DNA of 64,000 nt from Hahella chejuensis KCTC 2396 (GTDB lineage Bacteria; Pseudomonadota; Gammaproteobacteria; Pseudomonadales; Oleiphilaceae). Shown one piece after another: positions 54,014 to 63,011 of this stretch. The notes below the pieces were generated by a model. That model searched no databases. It was not told the DNA's origin and saw only the letters and a program-made list of their open reading frames with translations. The stretch lies in assembly GCF_000012985.1 (NCBI RefSeq), contig NC_007645.1, positions 3,316,501 through 3,380,500 on the forward strand, given 5' to 3'. The translations under genes and the position numbers were made by a program. Each line of letters opens with the position of its first letter. Position 1 is the stretch's first letter.

Positions 54014-55147
54014 TTAAGGTTGTTCGGCTTCTTGCTCAATGCTGAGATCCAGACGTTCCTGGATGACGGTCAGCAGCTTGTCCCGCTCAAACGGGTCGCG
54101 GTACGCTTTCAGCGGAATGGCCCGCATCAGCTCCTTGAAACCGCGCCAGAAGTAGATGGTCATGGCGGGCGGAATGTGTAACGCCTTCAATACGCCGCCC
54201 AGTTGTTCCACGCCGATCCATTTCTTTTCCAGCAGGGCGAGCAGTTGCTCCATCAGCGCGTATTTATTGAGCGGGGCCTGAGAGCGGTAGATTCTCTCCA
54301 GTTGCGCCAGAAAATCGCGGCACTCCGCGTCCAGTCCTTCCAACGCCTGCAGCGCGTAGAGATCTTCGATAATCATGCGCAGGCGCTCTTTGGGCAGGGA
54401 AGGGCCTTCCGATCCCAGGTCAGCGCCCAATGCGGAAATCAGGTAGGAGACGGATTCGGAGAAACGCTCCTCGCCATACTGGGCCAGAATCTTGCGGAAG
54501 GTGTCGGTGAGACTGCCGTAATCCAGCACCGCGTCCCGATACAGGTTGCGCAGCCCATTGACAGAGCCGAGCTGACGATCGCTGAACTGGGTGGCGACCT
54601 CCGCCACATTGACGCCTGCGAGAATAGCGGCGCCCTGTTCCTCCAGCATGTCATCCAATGCGGCTTCCACAGACGCCAGCAGCGCATCCACATTGGCGTC
54701 CCCCGCCTTGCGTTTGCCTCGCAACTGATCCCGCACAAAGACCAGCGCCAGATACTGCTGCGACAGATCCTCAAATTGCTGCGCGGCGCGCTGACGGATC
54801 TCCGCTTTGGCGGGATCATTCTGGATTAACAGCTGATGCAGAAACGGCTTGAGCTGCTTTTCCTTATCCAGTTCTCTGGCTTTTTCCACATAGGCCAACG
54901 CGCGCTCCAGCGCCTGGGCTTTATGCAGCGGGCGTTCTCCGATCTTGCGTTTGCTCAGGTCATCGCTCTTTTTCTCGGAACGCAGAAAGGACATCTCCTC
55001 CGCCGCAGAAGCGAACAATGACTTGTCATGGCTCGCCAGACTCACTCCCTCGCCCCGCCAGTTTCCCGCCGCGACCGAGGCGCTCATCGCATCGGCGCGA
55101 TAGCTCCTGTCCGTCTGCAATGAAACGCCGCCTGTGAGGTTAGACAT
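54014..55147 (-). CDS. sctW: T3SS gatekeeper SctW (YopN-TyeA fusion)
   Basis: A 377-residue protein. The first about 280 residues match YopN (QRAAQQFEDLSQQYLALVFVRDQL, FRKILAQYGEERFSESVSYLISALGADL). The last about 90 match TyeA (QLLALLEKKWIGVEQLGGVLKALHIPP, FWRGFKELMRAIPLKAYRDPFERDKLLT). In Yersinia these are two proteins; here they are one. It plugs export until host contact. First gene of the operon sctW-SycN-X-Y-V. Confidence 0.9.
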   Translation of the reverse strand: MSNLTGGVSLQTDRSYRADAMSASVAAGNWRGEGVSLASHDKSLFASAAEEMSFLRSEKKSDDLSKRKIGERPLHKAQALERALAYVEKARELDKEKQLKPFLHQLLIQNDPAKAEIRQRAAQQFEDLSQQYLALVFVRDQLRGKRKAGDANVDALLASVEAALDDMLEEQGAAILAGVNVAEVATQFSDRQLGSVNGLRNLYRDAVLDYGSLTDTFRKILAQYGEERFSESVSYLISALGADLGSEGPSLPKERLRMIIEDLYALQALEGLDAECRDFLAQLERIYRSQAPLNKYALMEQLLALLEKKWIGVEQLGGVLKALHIPPAMTIYFWRGFKELMRAIPLKAYRDPFERDKLLTVIQERLDLSIEQEAEQP

Positions 55148-55271
55148 AGACAAAACCTGTGTGATACCGAAAAACGACAGGGAGCGGAATCGCCGCCAAG
55201 CCCGTTTAAGTTGTTGCTAGTGTTGCGTTCAGAGGCGGGAAGAGAAATAGATCGGTGGATATAAACGGATG

Positions 55272-55317
55272 TCGTAGCAGACCAATAGAAGGAAGCGATT
55301 TGTCTGCCTGGTTAATA
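55272..55317. repeat. Multi-hairpin interspersed repeat, partial copy
   Basis: Only the right-hand stem and end are present (GACCAATAGAAGGAAGCGAT, then TTTGTCTGCC and GGTTAATAA). It lies between sctW and the translocon operon. Confidence 0.75.
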
Positions 55318-55349
55318 AGAAAAAGAGCCGGCGCAACAGGCCGCCGGCT
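55313..55349 (-). terminator. Rho-independent terminator of the translocon operon
   Basis: Minus strand: stem AGCCGGCG/CGCCGGCT with an eight-base loop, then CTTTTTCTTATT. It lies 45 bases after the stop of the sctB-like gene. Confidence 0.85.
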
Positions 55350-55394
55350 AAGTCATGGCTAATCAACGCGGGACAACAAAAGGCGAGCGCTTTA

Positions 55395-56552
55395 TCAGGC
55401 CATGATTTTGCTGTTGACCTGGGCGCGGGAGGTGATGAATTGATCCAGGAAGTCCTGAATGGCTTTGGCGCCTTCGCTGGCGGCGCGCACGAACTCCACT
55501 TCGCTTTCCACGTCCGCCTGGGCTTTGGTGGCTTGCGCGTCCTGCTGCTCTTTCTGCGCCCGATCCAGTTCTGCGGAGTAGCTCAACGGCGCCGCGATCA
55601 GACCGCCAAAGCCGGTAAAGAACTGGCCGACGACCATGCCGATGCTGCTGTAGTTTTGCGCGTCGGACATCAGCTCCTTGTGCCTCACCTCCGTGGATTT
55701 AGCTGACGCATCCGGTCCGTCGTTCTTGCCTTTTGGGGCGTCCGCCTGTTCTTTGGCCTTGTTGGCGGCATTGGCGTCCGGCGCTTTTTCTGCGTCGGCG
55801 TTTACGGGCTTAATCGGCGCTTCCGTTTCTACAGCAGGCTTGCTCTGGCTGCTTTGAGCGGACCCGTTGGCCGGCGTTTTGTTCACCGGGGCGGCGTTGG
55901 CGGTAGGAGGCGTTTGTCCAGCGTTGCTTTTGCTGGCGGTGGACGCGGTGGAGCCCGTATTGCCCGGAGTGGGCGGTTTAACCGCAGGCGTCGGCATCTC
56001 CAGTTCCAGCGTTTTTGATGGCGCCGGAGCGTCCAGTTTGGGCTTGGCGATGTCCAGTTTCATGGCCTTGTTGGTCTGACTGATCGCTCGGGCGCCGCCA
56101 TACATGCCAAGGGCGCCGCCGGCCATGGACATGGCCCCATTCACTACCGACGCGGCGAGGTCTTTCCGGGCGGCGCTTTTGATCTCTTCCGCTTTCGCTT
56201 CCAGGGCGGTCCACTGGGAAAGATAGGCGTCCTGTCTGGACTCGGCGGCCTGACGGCGCATTTCGATAAAAATCTTATGAATCGCCTCCATGATTTTGAA
56301 AGTGTCGGCGCCGTGATTGGTCCCGTTCAACTTGAAGCTGAGGGCGCCGGCGTCAAACTCTGATTCGACGGTGGACGGCGCGTCCAGCAGTCTTGCTGCG
56401 GGCGGGAAGGGCGTCTCCACGTCTTGCTGTCTTGACGCCGTCAGGGCGGGCGGTTGCGCGGTGCGCGTAGCCGATGCGGACACGTTTTGCGTTGAATACA
56501 GGGACGCCGGCGCCGGTATATTGAGCTCCAGGCCGGTATTGCTGATGTTCAT
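55395..56552 (-). CDS. T3SS minor translocator, SctB/YopD-like
   Basis: A 385-residue protein. A helical segment (KIMEAIHKIFIEMRRQAAESRQ) precedes a single hydrophobic stretch (AASVVNGAMSMAGGALGMYGGARA), a long Pro/Ala/Lys linker, and a second weakly hydrophobic stretch (YSSIGMVVGQFFTGFGGLIAAPL). The C-terminus is helical. Size, gene order after the YopB-like gene and chaperone, and membrane pattern fit the minor pore protein. The linker of about 120 residues is unusual. Confidence 0.75.
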   Translation of the reverse strand: MNISNTGLELNIPAPASLYSTQNVSASATRTAQPPALTASRQQDVETPFPPAARLLDAPSTVESEFDAGALSFKLNGTNHGADTFKIMEAIHKIFIEMRRQAAESRQDAYLSQWTALEAKAEEIKSAARKDLAASVVNGAMSMAGGALGMYGGARAISQTNKAMKLDIAKPKLDAPAPSKTLELEMPTPAVKPPTPGNTGSTASTASKSNAGQTPPTANAAPVNKTPANGSAQSSQSKPAVETEAPIKPVNADAEKAPDANAANKAKEQADAPKGKNDGPDASAKSTEVRHKELMSDAQNYSSIGMVVGQFFTGFGGLIAAPLSYSAELDRAQKEQQDAQATKAQADVESEVEFVRAASEGAKAIQDFLDQFITSRAQVNSKIMA

Positions 56553-56609
56553 GGTTTTACCTCAAGGGTTGCGTGTAGGAAAACATTGCCAGTCAGGTTT
56601 GCGTCGGGC

Positions 56610-57737
56610 TCAGGCCATATCCCGGATCAACGTCTGATTGGTCTGCTGTTCCTGATTGATGTAATTGACCATCTGACTCAGGGTGCTTTCGCTGTTTGAG
56701 GTCAGACTCTTGATATGCTCAATCGCCTGCTCGATGCCGGCCTGATTCTGCATGATCACCTTGCGCACCAGGGCTTCCTCGGCTTTGGCGTCATTCGCCT
56801 CTTTGGTGTGTACGGACGCATCGACGCCCGCCGCGCCGCCGCCTACTTGCGCGCCGCTGGACACGAACAGCGACATATTGCGGGCCTGATGCAGCAACGG
56901 CCATTCGCTGAGGGACTGCGCCAGCTTGCTGAGACTGTTCGTCGCCGCCTGGCTGGAAGACGACGCGGTCGCGCCGGCCTGGGTCGCCGCGCCAGCGGTC
57001 TTGCCTGCGGAAGCGGCGGAGGAGGCCGTCTTGCTGGAGTTGGAGGCGACCGAGGCGGCTTTCCCCGCGGAGGTGGTGGCGGAGGCGTACATACCCGCTC
57101 CCGCTGTCCCGATGATCAAGACGGCGGCCACAATCACTGATGCGACGATGGCGTTGGCCGGTTCGCCCATGACGTTGGCCAGGCCTTTGGCGATGGCGTT
57201 GGTCAGTTCCGACACCGCGCTTTTGCCGGTGGCCATGCCGACCATTTGGTCCACCGCCAACGCCATCATGACGCCGCCGGCGATGGCTCCGGCGCCGGTC
57301 GCGATCATCGCCGCCCCGGCGATCAAAGTGGCGGCCGCGGCGATCCAGCCGAACACTTTGGCGAACATGCCGGACTTCTTGGCCTTTTCCATCTCGTTGA
57401 TGGATTTTTGCAGGGCTTCCATCACTTCTTTGTGGCGTTCCTTGTTTTCCTGGGCGAGAAACTTGGCGTCTTCTTTGCCGCTTTTGACGCCTTCTTCGTC
57501 CAGCTTCACCTGCAGACTTTGCAGCGCCAGCAACAGGTCGACGGTGGCTTTAGGCGGCGTCAGCGACACCTGTGAGGTTGCGCCGCTGCGGTTGTCGGTT
57601 TCCACCGCCGGCAACTGGGTAAAAGAATCCGCCGCGCGCGAAGTCCGCGTGGCGTTATTGGTTGCCTGGCTGGCCAGAAACAGCTCCGCCAGATCGCCGT
57701 TCAGGATGTCTGTCGGCAAAGCGCCTATCGTAGTCAT
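56610..57737 (-). CDS. T3SS major translocator, SctE/YopB-like
   Basis: A 375-residue protein with a coiled coil (NKERHKEVMEALQKSINEMEKAKKS) then two hydrophobic hairpin helices (VFGWIAAAATLIAGAAMIATGAGAIAGGVMMALAVDQ; AIVASVIVAAVLIIGTAGAGMYA), the layout of YopB/IpaB pore proteins. ATG at 57737 overlaps the end of the chaperone gene. It should insert in the host membrane with the minor translocator. Confidence 0.85.
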   Translation of the reverse strand: MTTIGALPTDILNGDLAELFLASQATNNATRTSRAADSFTQLPAVETDNRSGATSQVSLTPPKATVDLLLALQSLQVKLDEEGVKSGKEDAKFLAQENKERHKEVMEALQKSINEMEKAKKSGMFAKVFGWIAAAATLIAGAAMIATGAGAIAGGVMMALAVDQMVGMATGKSAVSELTNAIAKGLANVMGEPANAIVASVIVAAVLIIGTAGAGMYASATTSAGKAASVASNSSKTASSAASAGKTAGAATQAGATASSSSQAATNSLSKLAQSLSEWPLLHQARNMSLFVSSGAQVGGGAAGVDASVHTKEANDAKAEEALVRKVIMQNQAGIEQAIEHIKSLTSNSESTLSQMVNYINQEQQTNQTLIRDMA

Positions 57738-58294
57738 AGCGCGTCTCCTTGATTGTATAGAGGGCTGGATGGAGGGTTGGAAATCGGCTTGGCGTGAAAG
57801 CCGGACTGAGGTTGGGTTTTGTTGTCGATCGCGCCCAGCAGTTCCTGCGCCTTGTGATAAGTCGCCTGATGCTGGGGGCGTCCCTGGGACCAATGCAGCG
57901 CCGCGGTGAGACCGTTGCGAGCCTGCTTCAGGTCGTTAAGCGCCAGATAGCACTTGGCGGCCTGTAGCGGCGGCACGGGATTATCATGCTGCAGCAGGGC
58001 GGAGTAGGAATAGGCTTCAATGGCCTCCGCATACTTGCCCAGAGACTCGCGGCAAGCGCCCAGTCCGGTCCAGAAGCGCACGTCCAGGTGGCTGTACAGA
58101 CAAAGAAAAGCAAAGGTCTTTTCCGCCTGCTCGAATTTGCGCTGCTGATACAGGTTGTAGCTGATCGTATAGATCGCCTCGATTTCCTCCTGCGTGATGC
58201 CGCGGGCGATGGCCAGAGCGCCGCCGCCCTGCATAACCTGTTGCAGCAGCGCGGCGGCGTCTGTGCTGGTGAATGGGTTGGTTTGTTGCGTCAC
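57734..58294 (-). CDS. T3SS class II chaperone, SycD/LcrH-like
   Basis: A 186-residue protein with three TPRs (IYTISYNLYQQRKFEQAEKTFAFLCLYSHLDVRFWTGLGACRESLGKYAEAIEAYSYSAL), the hallmark of translocator chaperones. It starts at GTG with AAGGAG. The C-terminal 25 residues (GFHAKPISNPPSSP) extend beyond the family. It holds both translocators in the cytosol. Confidence 0.92.
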   Translation of the reverse strand: MTQQTNPFTSTDAAALLQQVMQGGGALAIARGITQEEIEAIYTISYNLYQQRKFEQAEKTFAFLCLYSHLDVRFWTGLGACRESLGKYAEAIEAYSYSALLQHDNPVPPLQAAKCYLALNDLKQARNGLTAALHWSQGRPQHQATYHKAQELLGAIDNKTQPQSGFHAKPISNPPSSPLYNQGDAL

Positions 58295-58312
58295 AATGCT
58301 TCTCCTTTTGCG

Positions 58313-58609
58313 TCAAATGCGATTGATCAGCCCAAGTTGAATGCGCGCCAGCTGTAGTCGCGGCGCAGTGGGCTGATGATCAAGCGCGTGTTCGGAACGG
58401 TTGCGCAATGCATGCTCCCGTCGCGCCAGTTCGCCGCGCTCCGCCTCTGACAAACGGCTCTTGCCGCGTGCAATCAAAGGAGCCAGGGTTTCCCGGTTCA
58501 CGCCCCATTGCGCCATCAGCGCGTCGGTGTCGGCGAACGAGGCGGTCACCGACGCGTGCAGCCGCTCCATTTCGTAAATAAGTTGTTGGGAAAGGGTTTC
58601 CGTAGACAT
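58313..58609 (-). CDS. Small unknown T3SS-operon protein
   Basis: A 98-residue helical, Arg/Glu-rich protein (LSQQLIYEMERLHASVTASF, RLSEAERGELARREHALRNRSEHAL) with a strong Shine-Dalgarno (AGGAGGAG). In Ysc loci LcrG, a small regulator that binds the tip protein, sits at this place, but no clear similarity is seen. It is 18 bases before the SycD-like gene. Confidence 0.65.
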   Translation of the reverse strand: MSTETLSQQLIYEMERLHASVTASFADTDALMAQWGVNRETLAPLIARGKSRLSEAERGELARREHALRNRSEHALDHQPTAPRLQLARIQLGLINRI

Positions 58610-58668
58610 AGTCGTGTCTCCTCCTGTTTCGCCAAGGGCGACTCAAGCCCGATCCGGGACCGGGCGTT

Positions 58669-58816
58669 ATTAATATGGCAATGATATTGGCATGTTAATA
58701 ATCAGGCGCATGGATGCGCCTGCGCGGCGGCTAGCCGCGGGAGACGTGGCCTGACATGTGCAGGCCACGTCGTTGCAGACAAATAGAAGGAAGCTATTTG
58801 TCTGCCTGATTAATAA
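58669..58816. repeat. Multi-hairpin interspersed repeat, copy 3
   Basis: Same length and order as copy 1. The middle stem reads ACGTGGCCTG/CAGGCCACGT against ACAGGGCCTG/CAGGCCCTGT, so both sides changed together and pairing is kept. Located between the candidate tip gene and the rest of its operon. Confidence 0.85.
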
Positions 58817-58830
58817 GCAAAGCAACAGCC

Positions 58831-59394
58831 TTAGATCTTGCCGAGGATGCCCTGGTTGGTCTGGTGGATATTGCTGTTGGTGTTAGATGGCAGGGTCAGC
58901 GACTCATCCCGTTTCTTCATCAGCGAGCTGATGCGGATCATCTCCAGCTGACTGCGACTGTTCAGGCCGTCGATAAAGGCTTTGAGGTTCTCGATGGAGG
59001 TTTCCCACTCATCGCTGTTCTGACAGAAATCGTAGCCGTCGCTATCCAGGTACAGGCCGCTGTGAGGCACGCCTTTGTGCTCCTTGTCGTACTTGCTGAG
59101 GCCCTGCTGAATGTCGTGCTCTTCGAAGAAATCGATCATCTCCGGCGGCATGGTGCTGTTGCCTTTGCCTTCCAGCTTGCCTTTCTCGGTTCTGGCGATG
59201 GACAGCATCGCATTGGCCTCTTTCAGCAGATTGTTCAGCGCGGCCATGCTTTGCAGTTCATCCGCCAGTTGCTGCTCCAGGTTATTGGCGCGCTCGATCT
59301 CCAGAAACATGATGAGTTCCGCCAGGCTCATGACCTGATTATTGATCTGAAATTTATCTCCGCCGAGGGAAGAAATTCCGCCGATGTTTTCCAT
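58831..59394 (-). CDS. Candidate T3SS hydrophilic translocator/tip protein (SctA)
   Basis: A 187-residue protein with no signal peptide. An N-terminal coiled coil (LAELIMFLEIERANNLEQQLADELQSMAALNNLLKEAN) and a C-terminal coiled coil (LNSRSQLEMIRISSLMKKRDESLTLPSNTNSNIHQTNQGILGKI) flank a globular middle. This plan and the C-terminal pattern resemble EspA/SseB filament proteins more than LcrV. Shine-Dalgarno AGAGGAA precedes ATG 59394. First gene of the translocon operon. Confidence 0.65.
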   Translation of the reverse strand: MENIGGISSLGGDKFQINNQVMSLAELIMFLEIERANNLEQQLADELQSMAALNNLLKEANAMLSIARTEKGKLEGKGNSTMPPEMIDFFEEHDIQQGLSKYDKEHKGVPHSGLYLDSDGYDFCQNSDEWETSIENLKAFIDGLNSRSQLEMIRISSLMKKRDESLTLPSNTNSNIHQTNQGILGKI

Positions 59395-59605
59395 GGTGTT
59401 TCCTCTTTCAAAGTAAGCGGCGAGTCGCTTGGTCATATGCGGTTCGCCTGTTCAGTTAGCTATGGCGGACGGGCTTGGCGCGGGACGCGCAAGGCGTCGC
59501 CGTCGCAGCCAGATCCGCCGACAGGGCCAGTATTTTTGAAAGCGGGGGAGCGACGACATATATCGACCGGCTGATTTTGCCGCTGAAAATTTTTTCGCGA
59601 GACCC

Positions 59606-59634
59606 TGTAACTTTTTCCGGAGGGGCGGCGTAAA
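59606..59634 (+). promoter_or_regulatory. ECF-type promoter of the MalT-like regulator
   Basis: TGTAAC, 17 bases, CGTAAA. The boxes, spacing and T-rich tract are the same as before the ECF sigma gene and the RTX pair. It gives a leader of about 85 bases to the start at 59727. Confidence 0.6.
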
Positions 59635-59726
59635 TGAGTTAAACGGCCGCTGAGCAGCGGTCTGAAAACTCGCCACGCAACGATGGCCGATAACAAGACG
59701 AACAAATAACGACACAGGTAAACGAC

Positions 59727-62417
59727 ATGGACACAGGGCAGTTTTTAAAGGGAAAGTTTTCCTTCCCTTTGGCATCGCAAATCGTTATTTCCCGCAGCCG
59801 TTTGACGCGCAAGCTGGATGCGGCCAGACAGGCGCAGATTCATTGTCTGACGGCGCCCGCCGGGTTTGGTAAAACCACGCTGATGCAGGATTGGGCCGCC
59901 CCGCAGAAAGGCCGCGTTATCTGGTTCACGGCTGAGCGCAGCGATAACCGTCTCTTGCGCCTGGGCGGCGGACTGTTAGCCGCTTTCGCCAACGCCGGTT
60001 ATGGTTTTCTGGGCTGCAAAGAAGAGCTGGGTTTGCTCAATGAGCCGAGCGGCGCGGCGCATTGGAGCCGCTTGTTTATCGCCGAGCTGGAGACGGCTGC
60101 GCGTCGCACTGGCGCGTCACTGACCCTGGTGCTGGACAATCTGCATTTACTGGACGCCCCCGAGGCCATTGCTTTGCTTTCCTGTCTGGTGCGTGACCTG
60201 CCGGCCCCGCACCGCTTATGTCTGCTATCCAGAAATCCGCTTGCTCCGGCGCTGTTCGCCTCCACGTCCTGGAACCGGGTTCAGCACCTCAACGCCGACG
60301 AACTGGCGTTTACGCTGGAGGAAGGCAAACAGTATCTGCGGGCGTTGCAGGCGGAAGGGCTCCTGGGGCGTTATGCCGCTCCTGGTTCTCCTGGCATGCA
60401 GACGCAGCTCAGCGAACTGTGGCGACAAACCGATGGCTGGCCGATCTTCTTTTGCGCCATGGCGCACCGCATGGCCAACAGAAACACGCCGTTCGCCGCC
60501 AAGGAAGAACTCAACACGCTGCCTGACTTTCATCGCTATATGGAAGAGCAGGTGATGCAGCCGTTGCAGCTAGTGCAAAAAGACATGCAGACGCGATTAC
60601 GGGAGCTGGCGCCGATTAGCGAATTCAATCGGGATCTGCTGAGTCAGTGTCTGCTGCCCGGCGAATCACCCGCTTTGATTCAGGCGATGATTCATTACAC
60701 CGGCCTGATCGTCAAAGTGGCGCAAACGGGTGATGAATACTGCTTGCGTCGACCACTGCGGGAGCATCTGCGCCAGGACGCAACATCGACCACGGAGGCG
60801 TCTGCTCTGTTCAACAAGGCGTTCAGATGGCGTTTGGCCAACAACCAGGGCAGGGCGGCGATTACGCTGTGTATTGATAACGGCTATTGGCGGGCCGCTG
60901 TGCATCTGCTGGAAAAGCTGTATCCCTCCCTTGTCAGTGCTGGATGCTGGACGCAGGTGGTTCAGTGGCTGGCGGCTGTGCCGGCGCATATCGTCGGGCA
61001 ACGTCCGCTTTTGCAGATGTTGTTGGGGCGGAAGGCGCTGTTTGAGTCGGCGCCTGCGTCAGCGCTTGTTCACTTCAAGCAGGCGCAGACGTTGTTGTCG
61101 TCCGCACAGGAGCTGGATCATCCCGACGGGGTGTACGACGCCTCCTCCAGGGCGAAGTGGCTGCAGGAGGCGTCCGCCCTGATAGCGTCTACTCAGGCGC
61201 TTTACGTCACGGGTCATGATCAGTCTCTTGCTGAGCAAGATTCGTCTTGCCTGTTGACCCGCTATCACCAGGGGCTGCATGCACTGCATCAGGGGCGTTT
61301 GCATGAGACCAGAAAGCGACTTAACGAAGTCATGGAGGCGGCCCTGGCGGATGATCCGGGGATGTTGACCCAGGTGATCCCTGTGTTGGGCTGGCTGCAT
61401 TATCTGACCGGAGAAACGGACCTGTGGCGCAGTGGACTGGCCTCGCTGCGGGAGCGCATCGCGCCAGGTTGCGATCTGTCGCATGGGTTCGCCTGGACCA
61501 GCGCATCGACCTTGTTCGGTCTGCTGGAAAACGCTTCCACGGACGACGTGAAGCAAGGATTGCAAGACGCCTCTGTGTTGCATGGTCTGTGTGCGCCAGT
61601 GGAGCTGCGCTTCAATCTGGCGGCGGCGCAGGCGTTGCTGGCGATTCGTGAGGCCCGTTGGGATGAGGCGGGAGAAGCGTTGCTGGAAGCGGAAGTACTG
61701 CAGCACTCAATACCCGATCCTGTGCGGCGGACGCTGTTTTCATTGCCTGCGCTCAAGGCGCAAAGACTGCTGGCGCAAGGCGGCGAGCGCGAGGCGCTGC
61801 ACCTGTTGCAAGCCTGGGGTGGTCACTATGACCAGGCCTGTTTCGCCACCCAGCACGAACAGTTAATACTGAGCGAGATTCTATTTGCGCTGAACCGTCC
61901 CGAAGAAAGCCTGGAACCGGCGCGTCAGGTGAAAGTTTGGGCGGAGCAAGGTCGTTGCGGTCTGTTGTTGACGCGCGCGCTGGCGATCGAGGCGTTGGCG
62001 CTGCAAAAGCTGGGGCGAGAGGAAAAAGCGCAGCAGGTGTTTCACGACGCGTTGCATGTCGGTCGCATGACCAGCAGCCTGCATTCACTGGTGAGAAAAG
62101 ACGCGCCGGAAATGAAACCTTTGTTGTCAGCGGCCAAACAGCAGGGGCGTTATCCCGCCTATGTCGGCAGATTGATCGAACATTACGGCCAGGATATCGA
62201 CCAGGATGACGACGACAGCGCCAATCTCGCCGCTTTGAGCAAACGCGAGAAACAGGTGCTGGATCTGCTGGTGACCGGCATGTCCAACCCCGAAATCGCC
62301 GACGCCCTGTGCCGCTCTCTGGGCACGGTGAAGATTCACGTCCACAACATTTACCGGAAGCTGGGCGCCGCCAATCGGGTGGCGGCGATCAACAAATACA
62401 ACGTCGCCACCGCCTGA
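59727..62417 (+). CDS. MalT-like LuxR family transcriptional regulator
   Basis: An 896-residue STAND-type regulator. The N-terminal NTPase has Walker A APAGFGKTT at 43-51 and LVLDNLHLL as Walker B. A TPR-like helical sensor fills the middle. The C-terminus is a LuxR helix-turn-helix (LSKREKQVLDLLVTGMSNPEIADALCRSLGTVKIHVHNIYRKL). It is divergent from the translocon operon and is the only regulator inside the T3SS block. T3SS control is inferred from position. Confidence 0.92.
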   Translation: MDTGQFLKGKFSFPLASQIVISRSRLTRKLDAARQAQIHCLTAPAGFGKTTLMQDWAAPQKGRVIWFTAERSDNRLLRLGGGLLAAFANAGYGFLGCKEELGLLNEPSGAAHWSRLFIAELETAARRTGASLTLVLDNLHLLDAPEAIALLSCLVRDLPAPHRLCLLSRNPLAPALFASTSWNRVQHLNADELAFTLEEGKQYLRALQAEGLLGRYAAPGSPGMQTQLSELWRQTDGWPIFFCAMAHRMANRNTPFAAKEELNTLPDFHRYMEEQVMQPLQLVQKDMQTRLRELAPISEFNRDLLSQCLLPGESPALIQAMIHYTGLIVKVAQTGDEYCLRRPLREHLRQDATSTTEASALFNKAFRWRLANNQGRAAITLCIDNGYWRAAVHLLEKLYPSLVSAGCWTQVVQWLAAVPAHIVGQRPLLQMLLGRKALFESAPASALVHFKQAQTLLSSAQELDHPDGVYDASSRAKWLQEASALIASTQALYVTGHDQSLAEQDSSCLLTRYHQGLHALHQGRLHETRKRLNEVMEAALADDPGMLTQVIPVLGWLHYLTGETDLWRSGLASLRERIAPGCDLSHGFAWTSASTLFGLLENASTDDVKQGLQDASVLHGLCAPVELRFNLAAAQALLAIREARWDEAGEALLEAEVLQHSIPDPVRRTLFSLPALKAQRLLAQGGEREALHLLQAWGGHYDQACFATQHEQLILSEILFALNRPEESLEPARQVKVWAEQGRCGLLLTRALAIEALALQKLGREEKAQQVFHDALHVGRMTSSLHSLVRKDAPEMKPLLSAAKQQGRYPAYVGRLIEHYGQDIDQDDDDSANLAALSKREKQVLDLLVTGMSNPEIADALCRSLGTVKIHVHNIYRKLGAANRVAAINKYNVATA

Positions 62418-62513
62418 CGCCTTCCGGGAAAAACAGAACCAAACCTGAACAACCTCCGACGCCTCAAGGCGTCTGGAGCAGGATACTTACGCCTTAAACT
62501 CAAGGAGACGCCC

Positions 62514-62909
62514 ATGCACACCTACAATCAGTTCGAAAGCCTGTTATTTCGTTTCTGCCAACGCCACCAGATCGCCATGATCCGGCCGGACGCCAATCTG
62601 CACTATGTGGTGTATATCGATAATCTGGCGGTGCGCTGCTTTTCCCAAGGCGGGAGCATCTATTTGCAAGTTGATCTGGAAGAACTGCCGGGAGCAGGGC
62701 CGGAGCACACCCAAACCGGCAAACACCTGATGCAACAGTCGCTACTGGACAGCTTACAAACCTCCAGCGTCGTCGCACTGGACCAACAACACCGCGTCAT
62801 CCTGTTCCAGACACTCCCCCTGGACGACTGCCAGCTCCACGACCTCGAAACCGCCATGGAAACTCTTGCTAATCAGGCGGAAGCTTATGGGGGGATGTTG
62901 GGGCATTGA
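62514..62909 (+). CDS. T3SS class I chaperone, CesT-like
   Basis: A 131-residue acidic protein. It starts with a helix (FESLLFRFCQRHQI), then strands (LHYVVYIDNLAVRCFSQGGSIYLQVDLEEL) and a C-terminal helix (DCQLHDLETAMETLANQAEAY), the plan of CesT/SycE chaperones. AAGGAG precedes ATG. No effector gene follows; an insertion sequence starts about 100 bases on. Confidence 0.7.
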   Translation: MHTYNQFESLLFRFCQRHQIAMIRPDANLHYVVYIDNLAVRCFSQGGSIYLQVDLEELPGAGPEHTQTGKHLMQQSLLDSLQTSSVVALDQQHRVILFQTLPLDDCQLHDLETAMETLANQAEAYGGMLGH

Positions 62910-63011
62910 TGAGTTTGGGGGGCGATTAACGGAAGTAACCGCCAAACGCGACTCCTTAATAAACAGGTATGTTTATAGCGCCAGACCTGGACCGCGCTGT
63001 AACCTGAACTA

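Noticed and set aside
56926-57909. 327-residue plus-strand frame with many hydrophobic residues
   Set aside because: Antisense of the YopB-like translocator; the Ala-rich helices create it.
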